DNA of 64,000 bases from contig CM060843.1 of assembly GCA_030762175.1 (NCBI GenBank), positions 120,086,869-120,150,868 on the forward strand, read 5' to 3'. The position numbers and the translations under genes are program-made. Below the pieces are notes generated by a model. It searched no databases and was not told the DNA's origin. It worked only from the letters and a program-made list of their open reading frames with translations. This DNA is from Metallyticus violacea (lineage: Eukaryota > Arthropoda > Insecta > Mantodea > Metallyticidae). Of this stretch, positions 1 to 7,992 are shown one piece after another; positions within the stretch are counted from its first letter, which is position 1; the number at the start of each line of letters is the position of its first letter.

Positions 1-422
1 TCGCGTGCTGTGGTGACGCAGGTAAGTGACATGTGGGAAAAGTTGATGTTGAGGTGTTCCTGGGCCGACGGAATGGCGATGGGGACGACGAAATCGCTAA
101 TAGATGAGGTTGTGAAGCATCCTGCCGATGTGACCTTGCACTCTAGGGCTGGCGTCTTGTAGATGGTTCCGAGGTAGATGGTGCAGCGTGCGTCTATGCC
201 GTAGTGGCGTGCTTTAGGCGGGAGGCACCTGACTCCCACGACGTCGGAGTTGTTGGTTGCTAATTTGACGGTGACAGTTTTGTCTTCGCCAAAGAGGGAG
301 ATTTCTGTTGAGATGAGGTTGATGCTTGCTGGGTACTCACCGCTTGTTGTAACGTGATTTTGGTTGTCAAAACCTAGTTTGACAAATATATTGTTGCCTA
401 CCCCCACCGGATCTGTTTGACA
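1..422 (-). CDS. Polinton gene A, unassigned beta-rich protein (partial, start lost)
   Basis: The minus-strand frame is open from 422 to the window edge, about 140 residues. It is rich in alternating hydrophobic and Thr/Ser residues and includes the stretches VGVRCLPPKARHYGID and SSISDFVVPIAIPSAQ. The matching gene in copy B starts at an ATG at 54336. Here a deletion of about 80 bp has removed that ATG and the end of gene B, so the frame has no start of its own. It is the last gene in the transcription direction. I do not recognise the family. A beta-sandwich virion or accessory protein is possible, but that is only a guess from composition. Confidence 0.6.
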
Positions 423-667
423 TGGCACACGATGTAAAAGTCGAACGAGTTGAGCTGGTTGAGTTCCGCAGAAAGATTGTTAAATCTTGTAGGTAGAAAC
501 ACTTCTTTCCCGTTTTCGAGGCGAACAAGCGTCCTGGGTCCGTGCTTTGTGGATATGTTCCGGACCCCTACCACGACGTATGGTACGTTCGGCTGTAACG
601 TGGACACTGATACATACTCCGAGTTGCTCGCTACTGTAGCTAGTTGGCGTAACGCGTCGTTGATCAT
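398..667 (-). pseudogene. Polinton gene B, small conserved protein, C-terminus lost
   Basis: The frame has 89 codons starting MINDALRQLATVASNSEYVS. It overlaps the stop of gene C by four bases (ATGA). The core reads PYVVVGVRNISTKHGPRTLV followed by ENGKEVFLPTRF. That arrangement (short beta strands, T-K-x-G, then F-L-P) resembles small standalone Polinton and arthropod ORFs and is compatible with an OB-like nucleic-acid-binding fold. The fold is an inference. Compared with copy B (102 residues), the last ~25 residues are replaced by out-of-frame sequence, because a deletion of about 80 bp joins this gene directly to gene A. Confidence 0.65.
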
Positions 668-1077
668 GTTGACTTCTCTGTAGAACTTTTGTTACTGACA
701 CACATTGGGCATTGTTTGGTGAGAGGGGGAGGACCGTCAATGTGGGTAGTGGTGGTGGGGAGGTTGTAGTGCTGGTTGCAGCGGCGGTAAGGGGCGTAAA
801 TTCCTTTAGCCTCATGTGTAAGCCCCGCCCATACAGCGTCCACATCTACTGGCGAATGATGAATACAGATGGCGTTTCCCTCCACGGCTAGTAGATGACG
901 TTCATTTGGCTCCATCATTGTGAGACGACGACCATTTTTCAGAAACTTTATCACTAGGTCCATGGTTTGCGGAAGACTTGTTCGTGACGTTATAAGGTGT
1001 TCGTGTTTGGACAGGGGAGCAGGTGTTTTCGTGACGTCATCAGGGAGCAGGTACAACCTCGCCTTGAACTTGTCCAT
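664..1077 (-). CDS. Polinton gene C, unassigned 137-residue protein
   Basis: This frame is intact in both Polinton copies and nearly identical between them, which supports it as a real gene. It begins MDKFKARLYLLPDDVTKTPA. A central hydrophobic and charged segment includes MDLVIKFLKNGRRLT and HLLAVEGNAICIHHSP. The tail has Cys/His-containing segments (CNQHYN, KQCPMCV) that might bind a metal, though the spacing is not a standard zinc finger. The stop overlaps the ATG of gene B (ATGA). An in-frame upstream ATG at 1092 exists in this copy only, so 1077 is chosen because it matches copy B. Family unknown. Confidence 0.65.
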   Translation of the reverse strand: MDKFKARLYLLPDDVTKTPAPLSKHEHLITSRTSLPQTMDLVIKFLKNGRRLTMMEPNERHLLAVEGNAICIHHSPVDVDAVWAGLTHEAKGIYAPYRRCNQHYNLPTTTTHIDGPPPLTKQCPMCVSNKSSTEKST

Positions 1078-1201
1078 GGCTACCTGGTCCAATGAATATC
1101 AGTTGCTCCGTCATGCCTGGACTTGTTCGGGAGGTTCTCGTGTTCCTACTTGTTCATACAGGTGTTTTCGTGACGTCATCACGGTGCGACCTTACCTTGA
1201 A

Positions 1202-1501
1202 CTATTTGGATTTGTCCATGGCTTCCTGGTCCAACTCTCTGATGAATATCGGTATTAGAAAATGCTCCATCTCTAGGAACACTCTAAAGGTTGCGCAACG
1301 AATGTATCTTGTGTATTCGGTGTAGTTCATTTTTTCACCGGAAACGTGGGCGTGAAGCAAATACTTGCGATAGGCTGCTATTTGATTTTGTACTTCGAAC
1401 TCTTCTTTCTTCTTGTGATATATGATGTCGGTGACCATACGCTGTAGGCTTTCTAGTGTCCTCCATTCCTGCATACTTAGCCATATACAGCGACCGTCCA
1501 T
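1202..1501 (-). CDS. Polinton gene D, unassigned helical protein of about 100 residues
   Basis: This frame is intact in both copies, starting MDGRCIWLSMQEWRTLESLQ. It is strongly charged and predicted helical by eye, with an amphipathic pattern through QNQIAAYRKYLLHAHVSG and YTRYIRCATFRVFLEM. The two copies differ only in a few residues and in where the C-terminus stops: 99 residues here, 107 in copy B. It lies between gene E and gene C, 36 bp downstream of E. No family is recognised. A small regulatory or assembly protein would suit its size and position, but nothing in the sequence proves this. Confidence 0.6.
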   Translation of the reverse strand: MDGRCIWLSMQEWRTLESLQRMVTDIIYHKKKEEFEVQNQIAAYRKYLLHAHVSGEKMNYTEYTRYIRCATFRVFLEMEHFLIPIFIRELDQEAMDKSK

Positions 1502-1537
1502 TTTGATGATAATATTTTGTGCGCCAAATAAACGTTT

Positions 1538-1834
1538 TTAAAGTATGGATAGTGGGTTAGTTAACTGCCACTCTCTTAGATGAAGAGTCGAGCTCTGTAT
1601 AGTCGGTATCGCCTCTGCAAGCTTCTGCCACTCTGTTGAACCCAGAACCACCGCGCCGCGTCGTCGACCAACGGTCACCACGATCTTGTGTGCAGACTTA
1701 GGTGAAAACCCAACGACTGCAAACTTGGACTGCTTGCTGTTCAAGAAGAAAACATCCGATAGCGGTCCAGGCCTCTCCATGTCACTGTAAAAACAAGAAC
1801 GCCTCTTATGTAGCACATTATTTTCATTCGCCAA
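1538..1834 (-). CDS. Polinton gene E, small basic protein, possibly PC4-like (start codon mutated)
   Basis: The frame has 98 residues and includes SKFAVVGFSPKSAHKIVVTV, GRRRGAVVLGSTEWQKL and AEAIPTIQ. The order of beta strands, an Arg-rich turn, G-S-T-E-W and an amphipathic helix recalls the ssDNA-binding core of the PC4/Sub1 transcription coactivator. That is a resemblance by eye, not a match I can prove. The start seen as ATG in copy B (55803) is TTG here, so this copy may not be translated from that point. The gene sits just downstream of the protease, separated by a stretch with intron-like signals. Confidence 0.55.
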   Translation of the reverse strand: MANENNVLHKRRSCFYSDMERPGPLSDVFFLNSKQSKFAVVGFSPKSAHKIVVTVGRRRGAVVLGSTEWQKLAEAIPTIQSSTLHLREWQLTNPLSIL

Positions 1835-1839
1835 TTAAC

Positions 1840-2011
1840 CACACGTAATGAATGCGAGTTACCTGTTCGCCTCTCTCGGAGCAACTGGTAGAGTGGATCG
1901 TGTAGCACAACATGCGCCTTCTAAAAAAAATAAAAAATACAGGAATTAGCAACATAAATGTATCAGAGTGGTTTATGTATATTCATACACAATTTGTATC
2001 AATACTAACCT
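1840..2011 (-). other. Protease-gene E spacer with degraded intron-like signals
   Basis: The spacer matches 55804-55973 of copy B. On the minus strand it has an AAG|GTTAGT donor-like site just after the protease stop and a T-run followed by AG (acceptor-like). A second donor-like site reads CAG|GTAACT here and CAG|GTAAGT in copy B. This suggests splicing of the late transcript. No coding function is assigned. Confidence 0.35.
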
Positions 2012-2499
2012 TTAACGATATGCATCTCTGATGTGTAGTTTGTGAGCATCTACCAAGACTGTAGGTCTTTTAATGACGTCATTATTGTGATTAAAATCAC
2101 TTATGCTGAATTTTTAAAAGAATTTCTCCTTGCGCAGGCCTTGGAAGCGGTGAGATAGGTAAGCAACGACGTAATGGCCACAAGTGGTGCTGTAATTGCC
2201 TTGCCACCTTCTAGTGTTGTGAGTCCATCTTGTACCACAACATGGATTTAAAAAATTTAGAATTTCCCCCGAAAGAGGCTCTATACCATAGCTATCGAAA
2301 TATTCACCCCGGTCGTTCTTTGCAACAAAGATGCAGACCCAATATTTCCTGGTTTCGTGCTTGGATCAGTGTTAATGACAACTGCTATGGGAAGCTGCCT
2401 ATTATGCAAATTTATCGACGACAGTTGGTCGCAAGCGTACACGCCTAAAAAGTGTGGGGTACATTTAGACAGAAGCCGGTGTATTTGCAGCGTATTCAT
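2012..2499 (-). pseudogene. PRO: Adenain-like cysteine protease (Polinton PRO), frameshifted
   Basis: This gene encodes the maturation protease of Polinton/adenovirus-type virions, which cleaves capsid precursors using a Cys-His-Asp/Glu set. The start MNTLQIHRLLSKCTPHFLGV and the segment AVVINTDPSTKPG are typical of the family. In this copy small deletions after KPG shift the frame, so the catalytic His region reads out of frame, and the downstream part with the Cys region is not joined to it. The ATG overlaps the major capsid stop (ATGA). The copy-B gene (55974-56462) is open throughout and is the better reference. Confidence 0.85.
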
Positions 2500-3778
2500 G
2501 ATACCAAAATGGTCCTGTTAGCATCAATTTCTATAGTGCGATGTACTTCTGCCATCACCAACAGATTGATAGGTTCTGGAGTTTGATCTTTAAAACCTAT
2601 ACTTATAGACACAGTGCCGTGTCGTTGCCCTGAACTGTAAGACTCGTTAGCGCTCATATCGTCTGTTAGATCAAATACCATAATGGTATGCCGTGAGAAT
2701 ATTTTTGTCTGGAAATTGAATGCCCTTCGTCCTTAAAGTGTATCCCGAGGCCATCTTGAAGGGTTTGAAAACATTGGAGAAAGTGACCGGCGGCAAAATC
2801 GGGATGTAGGGGTTGTGAGAGAAAAGGCTGGCCGTTCACACACAGTTGAAAAGAATTCATTTTAAAGTGCTGTAAATTGTATGGGTTTTTGTTAATGTTA
2901 CAGTTGTTAGCCTGGTCGGCAACCATTGCCACAACCACTCTTCGGAGTATTTGCCCTATGAAAACGTCATTGAAAGTCATGTTACTAACCCCCTTTGGAA
3001 TGTTGAGAGCGTGAAATCCTAGATCTTTGAGAAGGTACTTTGCATTACTCTTTGCTAACACCGCCTGATGTGCAAGCTTGATGGTCGGCGACGGTCACAG
3101 CTTTCAAAATCAGTCTAGCAGACTGAATCTCTGTGTAGGTTTTAAAGTCCTTTGTATCCGAAAAAAGATGAAAGTTGGGTGAAGAGGGAGAGAGTTTGAT
3201 GGTAACGCTCACATTGTTCAAGAGCAGATTTTCCTGATTAAAGAGTGCATTGGAAAGATTACCCATTAGCTGAACAAGTTTGCTTCCTTTGGTATAGTCG
3301 CTACGCCACTTAATTCCATCATTTGCTACATACGCGTCCATCATTCCTCCCTTGTCCTTTTTCCAGAGCGAGGACTGTAGTCTGCTGTTCATGACATCTT
3401 CCGAATAATTGAGCAACGTTTCAATGTAAGTTCTATAGGGGTAGACTGGCTGAGTCATGGAAACTGTGACATTGTTGAGTGATACTTCCAACTGCCGAAA
3501 CAAGGAATTTAGGGAATTGTTTACAAAGGTAACCTGCTTGTCCTCTTTCAAGTCGTTTCCACCGTCATCCACTATTCGCACGAACAGCTCAAATACTACA
3601 TAAGTCATGTCGAGGTAACTGCATTGCCAGAGTAATGAAATGTGATGGGGGAGTTTTTCATAAGTGTATTTTGAGGGTTTTGAGAAATGTAACGGTACTC
3701 CTCAAAGTTCATTTGAACGGGAAAGTCTTTAAAGATGTCTAGTTCTGAACTCATATGCACCAACGATTCGTTAGCCAT
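2496..3778 (-). pseudogene. MCP: Major capsid protein, double jelly roll (Polinton MCP), multiple frameshifts
   Basis: This is the hexon-like shell protein (the family often annotated as F54H12.2-like). Diagnostic segments are SLFRQLEVSLNNVTVS, PYRTYIETLLNYSEDVM and SSLWKKDKGGMMD in the N half. In the C half they are VFIGQILRRVVVAMV, NPYNLQHFKMNSFQL, QPLHPDFAAGHF and KDEGHSISR. The start MANESLVHMSSELDIF at 3778 overlaps the previous stop (TAATG). At least three frame changes break it: near 3615, near 3085 (identical in copy B) and near 2680. Intact family members are about 400-450 residues, and the combined span fits that. The shared break near 3085 is discussed in the findings. Confidence 0.93.
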
Positions 3779-4194
3779 TATGAAAATACGTCTAGCACCT
3801 TACGTCTTCGGCGTTTAGTCTTAAACTGATTATATATTTCAACCTTCGGGCGCTTTAATAGCCCAGTGCCTATCCTAGAGTCTATCTTTACATCGGTTTT
3901 CCTTTGCAAGTTAGTTCCTGCCTCCTTCAGCCTAGTCTTTAACGATTCTTTTGGCTGTATCCCCGAACTTGCAACATCTGCAAGCACATTGGCCCCCATT
4001 TTCAATGCCTCTTTACCGATAGCTTTCACACCGCTCTTGAAAAACGGTAGCACGGTTGTGAAAAGACCACCGAGAGCAGAGAACAAGCCGCTACCCTTTT
4101 GATAACGCTTGCCTCTGTACAAGTGAAAGTCTCCATTGTATAATGCTGCGCCAGCCTGGTTTAAGTAATATCTGGTGACTGTATACAGCTCCAT
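3778..4194 (-). CDS. PX/pVI-type small virion protein of Polintons
   Basis: The frame is open for 138 residues, starting MELYTVTRYYLNQAGAALYN. It contains a glycine-rich amphipathic stretch (GSGLFSALGGLF, then VLPFFKSGVKAIGKEALKM), a basic spacer, and a C-terminal Arg/Lys cluster (KTKRRRRK). This is the layout of the conserved Polinton protein likened to adenovirus minor capsid or core proteins (pVI/pX): an amphipathic membrane-active or capsid-lining helix followed by a basic tail. Family membership rests on remembered homologues; the function is inferred. Both borders are overlapping stop/start signals: TAATG with the minor-capsid-type gene upstream and TAATG with MCP downstream. This copy is intact; copy B has a stop. 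Confidence 0.75.
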   Translation of the reverse strand: MELYTVTRYYLNQAGAALYNGDFHLYRGKRYQKGSGLFSALGGLFTTVLPFFKSGVKAIGKEALKMGANVLADVASSGIQPKESLKTRLKEAGTNLQRKTDVKIDSRIGTGLLKRPKVEIYNQFKTKRRRRKVLDVFS

Positions 4195-5531
4195 TATGTC
4201 TGTTTCGGACGAAACGTTAGAACTATAGTAGAGGAAAGCCCGTCTACAAATGGCAAGAAATCACCGTAACCGTTCCTTAAATCTATATTCACGATTTTAA
4301 AGTCCTGTTGCATCAAAGGTACCCAGTTAAGTGGAACGAAGGACTTTTCAATAGCCATGCAGGTGTGTCACGTTTTTCATACTCTACAGAGACGCTTTCA
4401 ATGACTTCCACAAATGTGTTGCCCACCACTTGTGGTACTATCAGATTACAGTAAATGAACATTTCGTAATGGAAACCCATGTACGGATCCACTGGGTGTT
4501 TGGCAATTTGCTGTTCAACCACGTTGGTGTATGGTTCGAAACCCATCAACTTGGCCAAAGATGGTGACAAAACCAATACATGTATGAGGTTCTTTGGCAC
4601 AGGTTTTGGAGGATTGTCAGGTTTTTTCCTGCGTTTCTCGTTTTTGTGAGGCGGTGGTGGCTTCCTTAATGCTGGGGTCACTCACCCCTATAAAGGAGTA
4701 GGTCTAAGCTAGTACGACCTATCAGCCAGTCAAACTCTGGTAACTGGGTGCGCTCGGCTCTTGTGGCTGCAGTTCACTCGGTCCGCCTGGGCGACGCAAT
4801 CGCCTGCAGCCGAAAGGCGGGTCGTTTTAGGTATCAAGGTATAGTCCTAATGCAAAAAACCACTGGGTGGCACAGACCTCTGTGTTACGACCCCTGGTCT
4901 TAGAGCCTGGTAATACTCGAAATCACATGTAGGAGGAGTGCCTGGTTTACGAGGATTTGGTGGTTTAGGATTGATAGGTGTTGGAGGAGTTCTAGTAGGA
5001 GGAATAGTTCTAGCTTTGTTTTTTAACGTTTCGTTCGTGCCTTCAGGGGGTTTCATTTCTGTTTTCGATACACTTCTCCTAGAGGACTCAGCATTTTCTA
5101 TATATCCTACATATTTTCCGTTGGGAATATGACTGGTCTTTGCGAATTTGATGTTAATGCTGGCAGTATTTTTGTTCTCGTTATAAATGAAAAAGTCTTC
5201 GACTTGCATATTTTCGCGTATAACAGAGATGACTGCGTGTACCAAATCCTTAGCATTGTGTACGATACCATGTGGCAATTGTAAGTTAAATTTTGAATGT
5301 GTCACTGGCGCTACCATATTATACATTGTTCCAATGATTTGATTATCGTGATTTGTTACGTTATAGAATTCCACAGGGTACCTAACCTTTTGCAGTGCAA
5401 CTTCCCATTCTCCTTGCAGCACAATTTTCTCGGGTAAGGTGTTTGAAAATCTGAAAGTTGTATTGTTAGTGAAATGCCCCATAGAGGCATTACTCACGAG
5501 CGTGAGGGAAAACTTGTTTTGTTCTGATCAT
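4194..5531 (-). pseudogene. Minor-capsid-type Polinton protein (penton candidate), frame-broken with internal insertion
   Basis: The N-terminal part has the conserved SNASMGHF and LQGEWEVALQKVRYP. The C-terminal part has LSPSLAKLMGFEPY, GFHYEMFIYCNL and VPQVVGNTFVEV, and ends FRPKQT. Polinton homologues have these two conserved blocks joined by a variable proline-rich linker, seen here as PPTRTPPTPINPKPPNPR. The protein is probably the single-jelly-roll minor capsid (penton-type) or a vertex-associated protein; I am not certain which. Lesions: the ATG at 5531 is out of frame with the conserved start, and a block of about 290 bp (4639-4926) sits in the linker. The start overlaps the integrase stop (ATGA). 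Confidence 0.75.
4639..4926. other. ~290-bp block present in copy A, absent from copy B
   Basis: Copy B joins the flanking sequences directly at about 58602. The block is GC-richer than its surroundings and includes CTCGGCTCTTGTGGCTGC and an imperfect palindrome around GCCTGCAGCCGAAAGGC. No SINE head, target duplication or ORF was recognised. It could be an insertion in A or an ancestral linker deleted in B. Confidence 0.6.
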
Positions 5532-6570
5532 ATTGAGTAGATAGTTGAAGCCAGAATCCACGAGTTAAACTTGACTGGATAACTTCTCCACTTAACCAAA
5601 AACTGTTTATTTCGACCGCGACCTTTAGTGTCGAGTATTTGGTCTATTTTGAATGATTTCTGGAAGAGCTACCTTTTATAACTCCTCGGAGTAAAAGATG
5701 TCGTCTGTGGCCTCCCCACCCAAGTCCTTCAATTTATACACAACGGGGGAACAGCATACCACCTCGTCAATCTTTAAAATTTCATCCGTCCAATTTTGCT
5801 CGTACCCCTTGGCAAACTTCATTTTATCCTTACATATACGCACATGGTGTGCCACATTAAATTTAACTTTACGTGATTTGTCTGCATTCCGACCATAAAG
5901 ATTTTCGTAAACCTGCAAAATGTGTCTTCATTGATATCCTTTGGAGCCATCTTTATGGACCTATGAAAGGACTTATTGTAGGACTTTAAAAGCGCAGGAA
6001 GAACGTCCACGTATTTATAAGTGTTTTTATGTGTGAAATATTTCCACATTTTCGTCTTTAAGGTTCTATTGAAACGTTCTACAACACTGGATTTCACATT
6101 ATTTTTTGTAGTGTAATACTTTACACCATGTTTGGTTAAAAGAGTTTTAAAAGTTTTGTTGGTGAACTCCGTTCCTTTATCTGTTTGCAATATCTTGGGA
6201 GTGCGATGAGAGAATATCGTTTTAAACGCTTCTGTAATTTCGCCCCCACTTTTGATTTTAATGGTATAGCCCACGCATATTACGAGAAAACATCAATCAC
6301 CGTCAAGATGTAAACGTATGGTTTATTGTGTTCCTTTACATTGTTAATAATGTTTAGATCAGCTTCCCAAAGGTCGTCCATGTTGGTCACGTGATAATTT
6401 CTGGTGGGGAATCGTTTTCTTATCGACCTATGAAATGTATAACTATCCTGTGTTTGAAGAAAGGACTCGATCTTAGATTTTGGTATACCGGTGGCCTTGC
6501 GAAGTTTGTCTGCAATACCAAAACCAGCATAGTGTTCAGGATTGAAATAGATTTTCTTCAGCGCGTTCAT
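5528..6570 (-). pseudogene. INT: Retrovirus-like DDE integrase with chromodomain (Polinton INT), broken
   Basis: This enzyme joins the linear element to host DNA. The visible order is: zinc-binding-type N-terminal region (IYFNPEHYAGFGIADKLRKA, residues ~10-30), DDE core (D in LWEADL, D in TDKGTEF, E in VVERFNRTLK), C-terminal beta region (YEQNWTDEILKIDEV, VYKLKDLGGE) and a chromodomain (FLVKWRSYPVKFNSW). The ATG at 6570 is chosen over an upstream GTG. Lesions here are a Lys-to-stop change near 6275 with a one-base deletion just after it, further frame loss near 5910, and a stop after FYSEEL (5676) just before the chromodomain. The stop at 5528 overlaps the next ATG. Family length is about 300-350 residues. 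Confidence 0.92.
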
Positions 6571-6609
6571 AGTTGCTCCCACACGTGCCTGCGAAGGTTA
6601 TAAGAGTTT

Positions 6610-6895
6610 TTTTTACTGCTAATCGACTTTTATCTACTTTCGTCTTTGCTGGCTTCTCTTTCTCCTTTACCTCGATGTCATTGGACTGAAGGTATAGTTC
6701 CCTCACTTGTGACATAAGATCGAGATAGTTCCCCAACTTATATTTGATCAACTGCCATTTTTAAGGGGGTGCCAAATGTGTACGCTATAATTGATTCATT
6801 TCTCTAATGAGTTGGTTAAGTGATTTGTCCACGAGGTGAAGCTTTTCGGCAGCTTTTGGCTGTGAAGTTAGTATAATTTACTTACCGTACTTCAT
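6610..6895 (-). pseudogene. Small conserved Polinton protein upstream of integrase, early stop
   Basis: The ATG at 6895 directly follows the stop of the preceding gene (TAAATG). The copy-B version reads MKYGKQIILTSQPKAAEKLH, then a coiled-coil-like segment, then KYKLGNYLDLMSQVRELYLQ and a Lys-rich tail. Here the sixth codon is a stop, and the stop that ends the copy-B gene (GTATAA) has been lost. The combination of a helical N-part, a Y-L-x-L-M-x-x-V motif and a charged tail is seen in small Polinton proteins of unknown role. The pieces are in two frames in both copies. Confidence 0.5.
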
Positions 6896-7248
6896 TTAAC
6901 TCAAATTTGACACGAGCGCACTACCGAGTGAAGCCAATATCGGGAGTAGAAAAGCAGGTAAAAAACCGCCTCTCTGTACAACAATATTTTTCTTTTCCTT
7001 TAAGGAAAGTCGTTTGTTAATTAATTTTCTCCAGCTAGCTTTATGCTTCTTTAAGCGTTTTAAACAATTAAAGGTAAACTAACATGACCTCTGCACACGT
7101 TGAGTACACACTCGGAAATGACTTTTATTAGCTCTGGGTTAGCACTTTTCAACAGTTTTTGTCGCAAAATGGGCTTAGCCTTGGCTAAAACTGTCAAATT
7201 TGCGTGTTGCATCGCAATCAGTGGGCCCTTCAGTCTGGCAATGCTCAT
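6896..7248 (-). pseudogene. Small Polinton protein with C-terminal hydrophobic segment, frameshifted
   Basis: The intact form in copy B has 117 residues. Here the first 60 residues read MSIARLKGPLIAMQHANLTV through NPELIKVISECVLNVCRGHV, then the frame shifts near 7075. The remainder (a Lys-rich KHKASWRKLINKRLSL segment, VVQRGG and a hydrophobic C-terminus) continues in another frame down to 6896. This pattern is one of the most widespread small Polinton proteins; its function is unknown to me. It begins 97 bp after the ATPase. Confidence 0.7.
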
Positions 7249-7344
7249 CCTGCCTGTGTCTGTGATAAAATGACTGAAGTTTGATCGTTGCTCGTTTATT
7301 TAAACTCTTTGGGAAGCACTCAATTAAAACCTTCAGAAAAGTGG

Positions 7345-7992
7345 TCAACAATTGGGTATAAAATAAGAAGGCGTTTCTCCTGGTAGGACACCGGTTCGAT
7401 AACTGTATTGATTTGGCGTGTACTGAGTACAATCCAACACCAGATAGCCGTGAGGGTTTTCAGTGGCCTTTTCAAACGCCTCTAAGAGAAACCTAGAGTT
7501 ATTTGGCTCGATCTGTTGACAAAGCCTATCAATTGGCATTTTGTTTCTATTGTTTTTAAATACGACAATGTAGTTTGCATTTAGAGATGTAGTTCGAAAT
7601 TTCTTTCCTTGTGGAAATGCGTTTTGTAATATGTAAATAATCCCAAAGCGTTAGTGATGTGAATCTCTAGTGAAAAAATTTGACACGTTTTCCCCGTCGG
7701 TTTCGTACATTGAATCATCCAAAATAACTAAATCTCCCTCTTTAACAGTCTCCAAATCTGGTATACCTGCAATTGCTGCGAAGAACGGGCTTGGTTTAGG
7801 AGAATATTCTGACGGATGACACCACAACACTTTTCTCATGGGATTGTCAAACATCCGGCCTGCATTACTAATTAAATTTTTCACAAATGTAGACTTACCG
7901 CATCGTGAAGGACCTGCAATTAGCATGGTGCATGGGAAATTAAATTTAAAGTGTTGGTTAGTAGACATTGTAGGCCACTGATGTGCTCTCAT
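7345..7992 (-). pseudogene. ATP: Genome-packaging ATPase (FtsK/HerA-A32 type), one nonsense codon
   Basis: This is a P-loop ATPase that drives DNA into the capsid. Walker A is GPSRCGKST (residues ~28-36) and Walker B is DLVILDD (~87-93). A downstream block reads IDRLCQQIEPNNSRFLLEAF and the C-terminus FIPNC. The ATG at 7992 directly abuts the polymerase stop (TAAATG). The frame runs 215 codons with a single Lys-to-stop change (CACTAA) at 7651-7653; copy B has Lys there. Apart from that stop the copy-A gene is complete, which makes it the least damaged core gene of this copy. Confidence 0.92.

Noticed and set aside
920..1325. Plus-strand ORFs opposite Polinton genes C and D
   Set aside because: They mirror conserved minus-strand genes and carry no motifs.
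5528..6570. Retrovirus or LTR retrotransposon (because of a retroviral-type integrase)
   Set aside because: There is no reverse transcriptase nearby; the neighbours are polymerase B, ATPase, protease and capsid genes of a Polinton.
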